Assembly (NCBI RefSeq): GCF_000092845.1
Contig: NC_014150.1
Span: forward strand, 1,302,001-1,366,000
Length of the DNA stretch: 64,000 nucleotides
Direction of reading: 5' to 3'
Origin: Brachyspira murdochii DSM 12563
GTDB lineage: Bacteria; Spirochaetota; Brachyspiria; Brachyspirales; Brachyspiraceae
The position numbers and the translations under genes are program-made. The notes beneath the pieces were generated by a model. That model was not told the DNA's origin, made no database searches, and was given only the letters and a program-made list of their open reading frames with translations. Shown here piece after piece: positions 45,016 to 52,732 of the stretch (position 1 is its first letter; every line of letters begins with the position of its first letter).

Positions 45016-45163
45016 AAATTACTCCATAAAATACAAAGATTGTATTTAGTTTAATAAATATATTTTTGGTAATAAAGATAAAATTTATTTGATAGTGTTT
45101 ATTTTTATTTGATAGTGTTTGTTTGTTTGTTTGTTTGTTTGTTTGTTTGTTTGTTTGTTTCAT
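45008..45163 (-). CDS. Leader peptide containing the (GTTT)11 repeat
   Basis: A 51-codon frame starting ATG at 45163 directly before the repeat (MKQTNKQTNKQT...), with GGAAA about 6 bases upstream. It ends GVIYE with TAA at 45010-45008, overlapping the GT87 start (ATGAATAA). With 10 or 12 repeat units the frame hits TAA soon after the repeat, well before the GT87 start. It is probably a regulatory leader rather than a functional protein. An alternative start lies upstream at 45199. Confidence 0.5.
   Translation of the reverse strand: MKQTNKQTNKQTNKQTLSNKNKHYQINFIFITKNIFIKLNTIFVFYGVIYE
45117..45160. repeat. Microsatellite (GTTT)11
   Basis: Eleven perfect tetranucleotide units (44 bases), AAAC on the minus strand, upstream of the GT87 gene. 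Next to it, ATTTGATAGTGTTT is present twice as a direct repeat (about 45087-45120). Confidence 0.97.
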
Positions 45164-45243
45164 AACATTTCCAATATATGATGCATTATCATACATCATT
45201 ATAAAAAATAGTCAACTATAAAATTCATTAAACATTGTTTAAA

Positions 45244-46293
45244 AGCCATAGATATTTCACACTTTTAGTTTAAAAAAAGAAAGTATTCCTTATAATTTAA
45301 ATTATCACAACAAATAAAAAGGAATACCTATGAAACAATATAATAGAAATCAGAAAAAAAAGATAGTATTAATTATTAATAAAGCTAAAAATAAAAGAGT
45401 GCAGGCTCTCAAATTTAATATCAGCATTAGAACTTATTATTATTGGAAGAAGAAATTATAAGAAACAGGTACTATAGAAAATAAGACTATGAAACCAAAA
45501 AATAGACCCAATAAAGTTAAAAAGAAAAAGATTATTAATAAAGTAATAGAAATCCGTAAGAAATATAAATATGGTAAGCTGAAAATTAAAAAACTCTTAG
45601 AAAAAGAAAATATCATAATAGGCACTACTGCTATTGAAACAATATTAAAAACTCATAATCTCTATCAAAATAGAAAGAATAAAGTAAGAAAAAAAACACA
45701 GCGGAAAGCATGCTATTTATATAAAAGAAGAGGGTAAAAGGTTCAAATAGATGTAAAATATTCATTTTTTGGTGAAATACGCTATTATAAGTTTACTGCT
45801 GTAGATATTGCTACTAAAATAAGTTTTAGATATTTATATGCTGAAAAATGCCAGAAAGCACTATTGATTTTCTTGAACGTATGCTTGAAGATTTCACATT
45901 TCGCATTCATTGTATTCAAACAGATAACAGTATGGAATTTACTTCCCAAAAACTTTTATTTGAGAAAAAACACCCATTAGATATATTTTGTAAGAAGAAG
46001 AATATTAAGAGAGAGTTTATAGTCCGCTACAAAGTGCCTATGGGTCTCATCCCATTGGTATGCAGTATGACGCAGAGCGATAGAGTAGTTGAAAGTACAC
46101 ATCATATCACTGCGAACAAAAAATAATTTTATGACTTTTGTAACAGTGAATTAACTTTAGAGAAAGCTAATCAAAAATTAAGAAAATATAATAATTTTTG
46201 GAACCATAACCGCATACATTCTACTTTAAATTATGGTACTCCTATGTTATACTTTAAGAAATTAAGTAATACATAAATGCAATATCTATGGCT
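45244..46293 (+). mobile_element. Degenerate IS3-like insertion element
   Basis: Thirteen-base perfect inverted repeats AGCCATAGATATT (45244-45256) and AATATCTATGGCT (46281-46293) bound a broken transposase region. Outside these lies a 12-base direct repeat aaaattcattaa (45220-45231 and 46301-46312), too long and too far out to be a typical IS3 target duplication. The element sits between the polysaccharide operon promoter and the terminase gene. Confidence 0.78.
45330..46276 (+). pseudogene. IS3-family transposase remnant
   Basis: Pieces of both IS3 proteins can be read in different frames. First, MKQYNRNQKKKIVLIINKAK with a helix-turn-helix stopping near 45461. Then comes an orfB-like HTH region (MKPKNRPNKVKKKKII, 45489-45737) followed by VQIDVKY (first catalytic Asp). 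Next is a frame from 45848 with QTDNSMEF (second Asp). Last is WNHNRIHSTLNYGTP, the typical C-terminus, near 46200-46240. There are several stops and frameshifts, so it is inactive. Confidence 0.85.
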
Positions 46294-46378
46294 ACCATGC
46301 AAAATTCATTAAGTATAAATGAAACTTATAACTAAATACTAATACATTAAAATATAAATTTTTTCATATTAAAACACT

Positions 46379-47749
46379 TTATTCACCGAAAATAGAATTT
46401 ATAATATTTATTTTATTATCACTTTCATCTTCAGAAACAAAATCTTCTATACCGAAAAATATTAAACTTGATAAAGCGTCAGGAAAATCTAAATAGCTGA
46501 ATATATCACCTTTAATATTATTTTGAGAAAGTGAATCATCAAAATTTAAAAGCTGCCTTAAAGCAATATATCCTCTTCCTTCATTTGTATTAAGCCATTT
46601 ATCAGTATCCGAACTATCTGGAACTTCCTGCCAGCTTTTAGGGAAATAAACTTTGTCATATATCAAATAACTTGCATTAACTATTCTCTCTATTTTATTT
46701 TTATGCACGTAGAATGGTGTTACTTCAAAATGTTTTTCTAATCTTTTTACCAATTCTTTCTGAGCAAAATTACTTTCACATAATACCTTTTTAATTTTTT
46801 TATTTATCAAAAAATTAATGATACTCTCATCTGTGGTGGAGTTTTCATCATTACGCATAAGTCCAGAATCTATTAAATATATACTCTCTCCTATTTGTGT
46901 ATAAATTATAACAGAAGTAAAACAATTATATTCTCCAAATGCAGGGTCTATTACAGCTTTATGTTCAGATGAATTAATTTCAATATTAGATATATTTTTG
47001 TCATCATAAAACTTTAATTTTGAATATAAAAAAACTTTTCCCTGTTTATTTTTTATTTTACCAAGCCAAATATGATCATACATTTTTGGAAGAAGCCTTA
47101 AAGTAGAAATCCTCGATTTATTTAATATATCGCTGAAATAATAATTGCCGTCATAATTTATAAATGTTATTAAAATATTATTATCTTCATATTCTTTATA
47201 ATTGTATTTTTTATTATTTTTATCAGTATAGAATAAACTCTCTAAATTAAACTTACTTGTCATTTTATAAATAAAGTCAGTTTCAAATCTAGGATTGAAT
47301 GCTATCCATATTTCACTTTTTAAAGCACGTATGGAAGGCTCTAATATCTCATAGCTTCTTTGTGTAAGAGTCTGACCTTCTTCTATAAAGCATATTCTCA
47401 CATTGTAAATAGATTTTATCTCTTCAATAGAGCATTCCCTTATACCTAAAAATATAAATTTACTGTTGGTTATTTTATTAGTAATTTCATTTCTTTTTAT
47501 ATTAAAAAAACTTTCAAGTTTTAATTCTTTAATAATGCTCACAAGAAGAGGATAAGTAGAATATGCTATTGATTTTTGAATCTCTCTTGAACATAATATA
47601 ACACCTTTAATCTCAAAACTTTTAGCTATAAGTATCCTAGCAATAGATTCGCTTTTTCCGCCGCCTCTGCCTCCAAATGCTATTTTTAAACGCTTATCAG
47701 TATTTACCCATTTCTCAAATGGTTTTAATATATTAAACTTTATTTCCAT
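46379..47749 (-). CDS. Phage terminase large subunit (PBSX type)
   Basis: 456 aa. The ATPase has Walker A FGGRGGGKSES (about 26-36) and Walker B CFIEEGQTL (about 125-133); the RNase-H-like nuclease domain has an Asp in AVIDPAFGEYN (about 260-270) and further acidic residues. The length and order fit Terminase_3/PBSX proteins, which pack DNA into phage heads. No portal, capsid or tail genes lie within the window. It could be a prophage relic or part of a gene-transfer-agent system, known in Brachyspira as VSH-1. The frame is intact. Confidence 0.88.
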   Translation of the reverse strand: MEIKFNILKPFEKWVNTDKRLKIAFGGRGGGKSESIARILIAKSFEIKGVILCSREIQKSIAYSTYPLLVSIIKELKLESFFNIKRNEITNKITNSKFIFLGIRECSIEEIKSIYNVRICFIEEGQTLTQRSYEILEPSIRALKSEIWIAFNPRFETDFIYKMTSKFNLESLFYTDKNNKKYNYKEYEDNNILITFINYDGNYYFSDILNKSRISTLRLLPKMYDHIWLGKIKNKQGKVFLYSKLKFYDDKNISNIEINSSEHKAVIDPAFGEYNCFTSVIIYTQIGESIYLIDSGLMRNDENSTTDESIINFLINKKIKKVLCESNFAQKELVKRLEKHFEVTPFYVHKNKIERIVNASYLIYDKVYFPKSWQEVPDSSDTDKWLNTNEGRGYIALRQLLNFDDSLSQNNIKGDIFSYLDFPDALSSLIFFGIEDFVSEDESDNKINIINSIFGE

Positions 47750-47885
47750 AGTATTTTTTATTACCCATTATAAAAATATTATATATATCCTAATAAATAT
47801 TAAAAATTATTAGTGATTATTAATAAAAACTATTGCTATAAATAATAATTACTATATAATAAAAAATATAAATTAGGATAATATT

Positions 47886-48260
47886 ATGATAAAGAAATAT
47901 GCAGCCATTATACTATTTAATATACTTTTAATTTCATGCAATGCATCTAATGACGGCACTACATCAGCTTCTTCCAAATACATAGAGCCTAAAAGAGAAA
48001 GTAAAGGTATTACAAATTATATAGGAAATTGGAAAGCTAAATTTGCAAATAACAGCAGTTTTAATATTGTAGTAGAAAACGCAGAAAATATATTATATAA
48101 TAATCTCAAATCTTCGTCTATAAAAGATTTAGGTAATGACAGATATAAAATAGATATAATTTCAGATAAAGCATTTTCAGTTACAATGAAATTCAAATCC
48201 GATACTGAAGGCACTATTGAAGATGACAATTTAGGTATAGGAATTTTAACAAAAGATTAA
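47886..48260 (+). CDS. Small lipocalin-like lipoprotein
   Basis: 124 aa. Signal peptide MIKKYAAIILFNILLISC with lipobox; then a Ser/Thr-rich linker and a beta-rich domain starting YIGNWKAKFAN, as in the small lipoproteins at 56760 and 57218 (GTWVGNGGS, AGTWELVEI). These share a Gly-x-Trp start and seem to form a local family of small beta-barrel-like lipoproteins. AGGATAA precedes the ATG. Function unknown. Confidence 0.78.
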   Translation: MIKKYAAIILFNILLISCNASNDGTTSASSKYIEPKRESKGITNYIGNWKAKFANNSSFNIVVENAENILYNNLKSSSIKDLGNDRYKIDIISDKAFSVTMKFKSDTEGTIEDDNLGIGILTKD

Positions 48261-48641
48261 TACTAAATTCATTTTTAATATTATTTCCATTCAATGCTCT
48301 TTATAATTTATTACTTCAATAATATATAACCCAAGTTTCTAGTATATTTGGCATGTATACAACCGCACGTTTAGAGTATTTTTATTTGTTAATAAAGTTT
48401 AAATTTATGAGCAAACCATTATATTTTTATGCTGCTCTTCGTGCGGAGGCTAGTCCCAGCAGCTATAAATAAAAATAGTTCTGAAAAAAGTCTAATATAA
48501 ATAATTATATAAAAAGCATGTTTTTTTAAAAAATTTACAAAAATTAATAGCGTCTTTCGGAAGACATAGCAAATTATTTTTAATAACTCTGTTATAATAA
48601 AACAAGTATCTATATGCAAGAATAACTAAGGATAATATTAT
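48261..48641. other. Intergenic region with a GC-rich inverted repeat
   Basis: No supported gene in this 381-base gap. ccgcacg (48363-48369) and cgtgcgg (48440-48446) form a 7-base inverted repeat about 70 bases apart, next to ggctagtccc, which resembles the TAGTCCCC signature (minus strand) beside the 24.2 kb element. A possible second copy of a dispersed element, weakly supported. Confidence 0.5.
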
Positions 48642-50666
48642 ATGAGAAAAGAAAGCATTAATACAGCCGACAGAAAATATAATATAAAATATTATAGTAA
48701 TTCAGATAAAAATGCAAGATACAATTACGTACTTCCTTCGCTTAGAACATTAATATCAGAAAACAGAGAATGCTTTATAGTTTCCAAAATATCAGGGGAT
48801 AAACCGTACAGTGTAGAGAAAGCATTAATTTTAGAAGATGATAGTATATTCACATACGAATTTAATGATTTTCAGGCAGTAAAGGAAGATATAAAAGGCA
48901 TAATGACTAATTATAAAGATAAAATACTATTCTTTGAAATAGGAGTATTTGCCGATTTATATAGCTATTTAAGAAGTCATTTTGAGCTTGATATAATAAA
49001 CTATCTTTCAGATGACGGAAAAATAGATATTTCTAATATTGAAGATAATGTATTTGATAAACTTCCTATTAAGAAGGATAAACTTATAAAAAGAATGCAG
49101 AACTATTATGATGATAATAAAAACTGCATACTTCCTTCATATAAGGTTCGGGATAGTATAATAAAAGAAGATAGGAAAACTTCTAATAAGGTGCTTTACT
49201 CTGTATATCATCTTCCAGTGCTTGAAAAAATATATTATTTTGAAAATTGTAAATTAAATTTAAAATATATAGCAGATATTTTTTTCAGCGATGATAATAA
49301 TGAAAATATCGATAAATCTTTATTAAAAAAAATTCTTTCTAATAAAATAAAGCTAATAGAAGAAAGTATTAAGCATTTGAATTATACTGAATTAGTAAGA
49401 GGAATAGATAATTTTAAATATATTGAAGAGATCTCTTTATCTAAAATAATAGAGCATATATTCTCTTTATATTATGTTTTTCAGCATGATAGTGTATTAA
49501 GAGACAATTATATTAGTTCTATAGATACAGAAATTAAAGAGTATTTATCACTATCACAATATTTCTCAAGCGATGCTATATATTTTGATAAGATGTTTTA
49601 TCATTTTGCAGAAAAAATAAAATATTTATATCTTGAAGGGTATACAGATATTTTTTCTATAGGATTAGATTTTTCAGAAGAAGAATTAATAAAATATCAG
49701 TATGATGAGGTTATTAAATTATGTATAGATAAGTACAATGAAATGAAAAATGAATTAAAAGAATTATTTTCTGAACTATATTCAAATAATACTCTTAAAA
49801 CATACGTAATGCATAATTTAAATCATGAAAATTATTTTGAAAATGAAAATAAATTTAAATCCATTTTAAATTACGGACATCATTATGTTAGTTTAATTCT
49901 AAAAAATTATGATTTTCTAAAGTTTTTATGCTCATTTATAAGGTTTAGAATTGATTATGATATTGTTGAAAGCGGAGAGGATATTGTATTTTCTAATATA
50001 GAAAGTAAAGAACAATTCAGCAGTAAAATAGATAATATAGATTCTATTATAGAGGATATAAATACATTTTTCTATATAGCAGAGAGTGTATACTTTTTTA
50101 ATCCTTATATGGCAAAAAGCTACAAAGATATACTTGATTCTTTGCATTCATCTTTAACATATTTATACAGCTCATCAGAAGAGAATAAAAAAGATTATAA
50201 CTTTTTGAACGAATTAAAAAATATTGATTTGAAAGATGTAAAAAAATATGAAGATATATTCATTAATAATGCTTTATTTTTTTATAATCAGGAAAATATT
50301 TACAATGAAGAAGATGAAAAAAGCCTTGAAGATAAAGTAAAAGAAATTGAATATGAAGAGATAAAATTCAAAGAAGAAGAGAATAGGGAGAGAAAAATAT
50401 TTTTTGATGCTAATTATAAAACCATATATAAAGCAGTTATGTATGATATCAGACTAAAAGAATATGGAGACTATGATAAAAAATATATAGAAGCGTCTTT
50501 TATAAATGCTCTTGAGTATATGTATAGAGTGTCATACTACAAAGAATATTTGATAATTAATAATGCTCGCTTAACTAATCAATATAAAGAAAATACAATA
50601 CTTTTAGATGAAGAATTAAAAACTGCTGACTTATCAAAAGAGATAAAAGACATAAAAAATGTATAA
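48642..50666 (+). CDS. Large uncharacterised protein with MerR-like HTH (paralogue of 52733)
   Basis: 674 aa, cytoplasmic. Residues about 40-115 form an N-terminal domain with LFFEIGVFADLYSYL. Residues about 147-215 (KRMQNYYDDNKNCILPSYKV, then VLYSVYHLPVLEKIYYFENC and LKYIADIF) follow the pattern of a MerR winged helix-turn-helix. A long helical domain follows with NLNHENYF (about 385-395). The same order is found in the 714-aa protein at 52733 and, in short form, in the MerR-like gene at 55069. No enzymatic motif. AAGGATAA precedes the ATG. Confidence 0.72.
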   Translation: MRKESINTADRKYNIKYYSNSDKNARYNYVLPSLRTLISENRECFIVSKISGDKPYSVEKALILEDDSIFTYEFNDFQAVKEDIKGIMTNYKDKILFFEIGVFADLYSYLRSHFELDIINYLSDDGKIDISNIEDNVFDKLPIKKDKLIKRMQNYYDDNKNCILPSYKVRDSIIKEDRKTSNKVLYSVYHLPVLEKIYYFENCKLNLKYIADIFFSDDNNENIDKSLLKKILSNKIKLIEESIKHLNYTELVRGIDNFKYIEEISLSKIIEHIFSLYYVFQHDSVLRDNYISSIDTEIKEYLSLSQYFSSDAIYFDKMFYHFAEKIKYLYLEGYTDIFSIGLDFSEEELIKYQYDEVIKLCIDKYNEMKNELKELFSELYSNNTLKTYVMHNLNHENYFENENKFKSILNYGHHYVSLILKNYDFLKFLCSFIRFRIDYDIVESGEDIVFSNIESKEQFSSKIDNIDSIIEDINTFFYIAESVYFFNPYMAKSYKDILDSLHSSLTYLYSSSEENKKDYNFLNELKNIDLKDVKKYEDIFINNALFFYNQENIYNEEDEKSLEDKVKEIEYEEIKFKEEENRERKIFFDANYKTIYKAVMYDIRLKEYGDYDKKYIEASFINALEYMYRVSYYKEYLIINNARLTNQYKENTILLDEELKTADLSKEIKDIKNV

Positions 50667-50732
50667 AAATAATAACTAACTGAAGAATAAAAAACTTCAT
50701 TTGTTATAAATAAAAAATATAAGGGGTTTATT

Positions 50733-51518
50733 ATGAAACACTTAAAAAAAATAATTTTGGCTTCTTTTATGATAATGTCATTAAGCACTTCGGCATTTGC
50801 AGCAAGCGGATTTGAGTTTATATTTAATGTGCCTTTCGGACTTAATATAAATTTGCTTCCTCAATATCACATGTATACAACTCAAGAAGCAAAAGATAAA
50901 ATCTACTATTATTCAGGCAATAAAGTGGGTTTTGATATTGGAGCCTCTGCTCAAATAGGTTATATGTGGCAGGTAACAGATAATTTTGGTATAAGTCTTT
51001 TAGGCGAATTAGGATACAGTTTTGACAGCTTTAATGCTAATTTTGACACAGCAAAAGTAGAAAATCCAAATGATATCACAGGACAAATTGACGCCCCAGA
51101 GGGTACCCAAAAATTAGGAAGTGCTTCATTCTATACTCATAATCTAAAAATAGGGATACTTCCAAAGTTTAATATAAAAGCATTTTCTATAGGTATTGGA
51201 CTTGGTATTATAGTGCCTATGGCTATAACACAAAATTGGAAGGATGAAGCTGCAAAAACTTTATTTAAAGATGCGAGTACAAAGTTTATGAGTTCTGTAG
51301 GTTTTTATGGTAAATTAACTTTTGATTATTCAATATTCTTCACAGAAAAAATAGCAATGAATATAGGTTTATACACAGGAGTTGATGCTATTGGTTCTAT
51401 AAATACAACTATTAATAATACATCATTAAATCAGGGAGCTCATAGCGAAGCACCATTACTTAGCTATGATATAGGCTTGCAATTAGGATTCAGATTCGGA
51501 CCAAAGGCTTTTAATTAA
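50733..51518 (+). CDS. Outer-membrane beta-barrel protein
   Basis: 261 aa. A cleavable signal peptide (MKHLKKIILASFMIMSLSTS then AFAAS) precedes alternating hydrophobic strands (FDIGASAQIGYMWQVTDNFG, LKIGILPKFNIKAFSIGIGL) and a last strand ending LQLGFRFGPKAFN. This is the OmpA/OprF-like small-barrel pattern of about 8-10 strands. AAGGGG precedes the ATG and a strong terminator follows. Spirochaete surface antigens often look like this, but I cannot assign it to a named family. Confidence 0.83.
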   Translation: MKHLKKIILASFMIMSLSTSAFAASGFEFIFNVPFGLNINLLPQYHMYTTQEAKDKIYYYSGNKVGFDIGASAQIGYMWQVTDNFGISLLGELGYSFDSFNANFDTAKVENPNDITGQIDAPEGTQKLGSASFYTHNLKIGILPKFNIKAFSIGIGLGIIVPMAITQNWKDEAAKTLFKDASTKFMSSVGFYGKLTFDYSIFFTEKIAMNIGLYTGVDAIGSINTTINNTSLNQGAHSEAPLLSYDIGLQLGFRFGPKAFN

Positions 51519-51554
51519 AATAACTTTCTTTTAATTAAAGATTAATCATATAAT

Positions 51555-51589
51555 AAAACCTCATGTTTTTTTAAGCATGAGGTTTTTTT
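51555..51589. terminator. Strong bidirectional terminator
   Basis: AAAACCTCATG pairs with CATGAGGTTTT across a 10-base loop and is followed by a T-run. It lies between the convergent outer-membrane protein and DJ-1 genes. Confidence 0.92.
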
Positions 51590-51603
51590 ATAATATCAAA
51601 ATA

Positions 51604-52104
51604 TTATTTGAGTTTATTAATTATCTCTTTAGCAAAATAAGGCAAATCATCTGGGCATCTTGAAGTTACAATATTACCGCATACCACTACTTTTTCATCT
51701 TTATAATTGGCTTTGGCATTCATCAAGTCATCTCTTATGCCTATATAGCAGGTAGCATCTTTGCCTTCCAAAACTTTAGCTGATATCAAAGTCTGCTGTC
51801 CATGGCATATTGCTCCTATAGTAAGATTATTATCGACGAAATATTTTATTATTCTTTTTACATCGTCATTACCTCTTATAGCTTCAGGTGCTCTTCCTCC
51901 CGGTATTATTAATGCTTTATAATTTGAAGGATCAACCTCTGAGAAATTTAATTTTGCTTCTGCTTTGAAAAAATATTCTCCTTTAATCTCACCTTTATTT
52001 AGAGCTGCTATATCAACATCAATGCCCTCTTCTATAAGTCTGAAATATGGATAAAACAATTCTGAATCTTCAAAAAAATTGTCTGTAATAATTAATGCTT
52101 TCAT
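51604..52104 (-). CDS. DJ-1/PfpI family protein
   Basis: 166 aa from the ATG at 52104 (MKALIITDNFFEDSELFYPY), preferred because AAGGAAT lies about 8 bases upstream and the fold begins there; the longer frame adds 16 unlikely residues. The nucleophile elbow is GAICHGQQTLIS and the Glu is in FFEDSEL; PGGRAPE provides the oxyanion region. Members are glyoxalases, deglycases or chaperone-proteases for stress. It sits in the accessory island between the two terminase-type genes. Confidence 0.9.
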   Translation of the reverse strand: MKALIITDNFFEDSELFYPYFRLIEEGIDVDIAALNKGEIKGEYFFKAEAKLNFSEVDPSNYKALIIPGGRAPEAIRGNDDVKRIIKYFVDNNLTIGAICHGQQTLISAKVLEGKDATCYIGIRDDLMNAKANYKDEKVVVCGNIVTSRCPDDLPYFAKEIINKLK

Positions 52105-52185
52105 TTTTATAATTCCTTTATAATTTTTAGTGTGCGTATAATAATATAACATTTTATTAATTATTACCAGAAGTAAAAATATAAT

Positions 52186-52656
52186 CTAATTATCAAATCC
52201 CACTTTGATATTTATTCTATTTTCTTCTTCCTGAACCTTTCTTTTTAATTCTTCTCTCTCAAGTTTTTTATTTTTCCTATTTTTTAATATCTCAAAAAAT
52301 ACTATAACCGCCCTCTCGCTTGGAGGATTATATTTATAAACTATTTTTTTAGTTTTGGATTCTTTGCCTTCTTTATCGGTTTTTATTTCTCTTACAATAT
52401 CTCTGCTGTAATAGCCCAATGCTTTTTTTATTACAGCATTTTCTATTTTTATTTTAGTGTCATTAAAATATTCTCTTCTTGCCTTTCTTATTTTTTTAAC
52501 CAAACTCTTTTTATACTTCTTACTCGATTTATTAATATATTCTTTTAAATCATCATAATTAATATTTAGTTTTTTACTAATATCATCAAATGTGAGATTC
52601 TCTTTTCTTATAAGTTCGTATATTTGATTTTCTGTTTTTATATTATATTTATTCAT
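52186..52656 (-). CDS. Candidate phage terminase small subunit
   Basis: 156 aa, basic. Residues about 10-42 form an HTH-like unit (NLTFDDISKKLNINYDDLKE), then a basic helix, then ALGYYSRDIVREIKTDKEGK and KIVYKYNPPSERAVIVFFEI with LKNRKNKK, close to the layout of small terminase subunits (pro-pro-x then a helix and a NRK end). It lies 4.4 kb from the large subunit, on the same strand, with DJ-1 and other genes between. The match is to pattern only, so I rate it moderate; a Com/regulator-like DNA-binding protein is the alternative. Confidence 0.55.
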   Translation of the reverse strand: MNKYNIKTENQIYELIRKENLTFDDISKKLNINYDDLKEYINKSSKKYKKSLVKKIRKARREYFNDTKIKIENAVIKKALGYYSRDIVREIKTDKEGKESKTKKIVYKYNPPSERAVIVFFEILKNRKNKKLEREELKRKVQEEENRINIKVGFDN

Positions 52657-52732
52657 AATGCCTCTGTAATTTTTTTAAAATAAAATTTATAATATAAGAT
52701 AATCAAAAAATATAAGTGAATATAAGTTAATT

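Noticed and set aside
39736-45160. CRISPR array or variable number tandem protein repeat
   Set aside because: Units are only 4-5 bases, perfect and without spacers; they are microsatellites.
45220-46312. 12-base direct repeat as a target-site duplication of the IS element
   Set aside because: IS3-type elements make 3-5 base duplications and these repeats lie about 8-12 bases outside the inverted ends; may be chance or part of longer ends.
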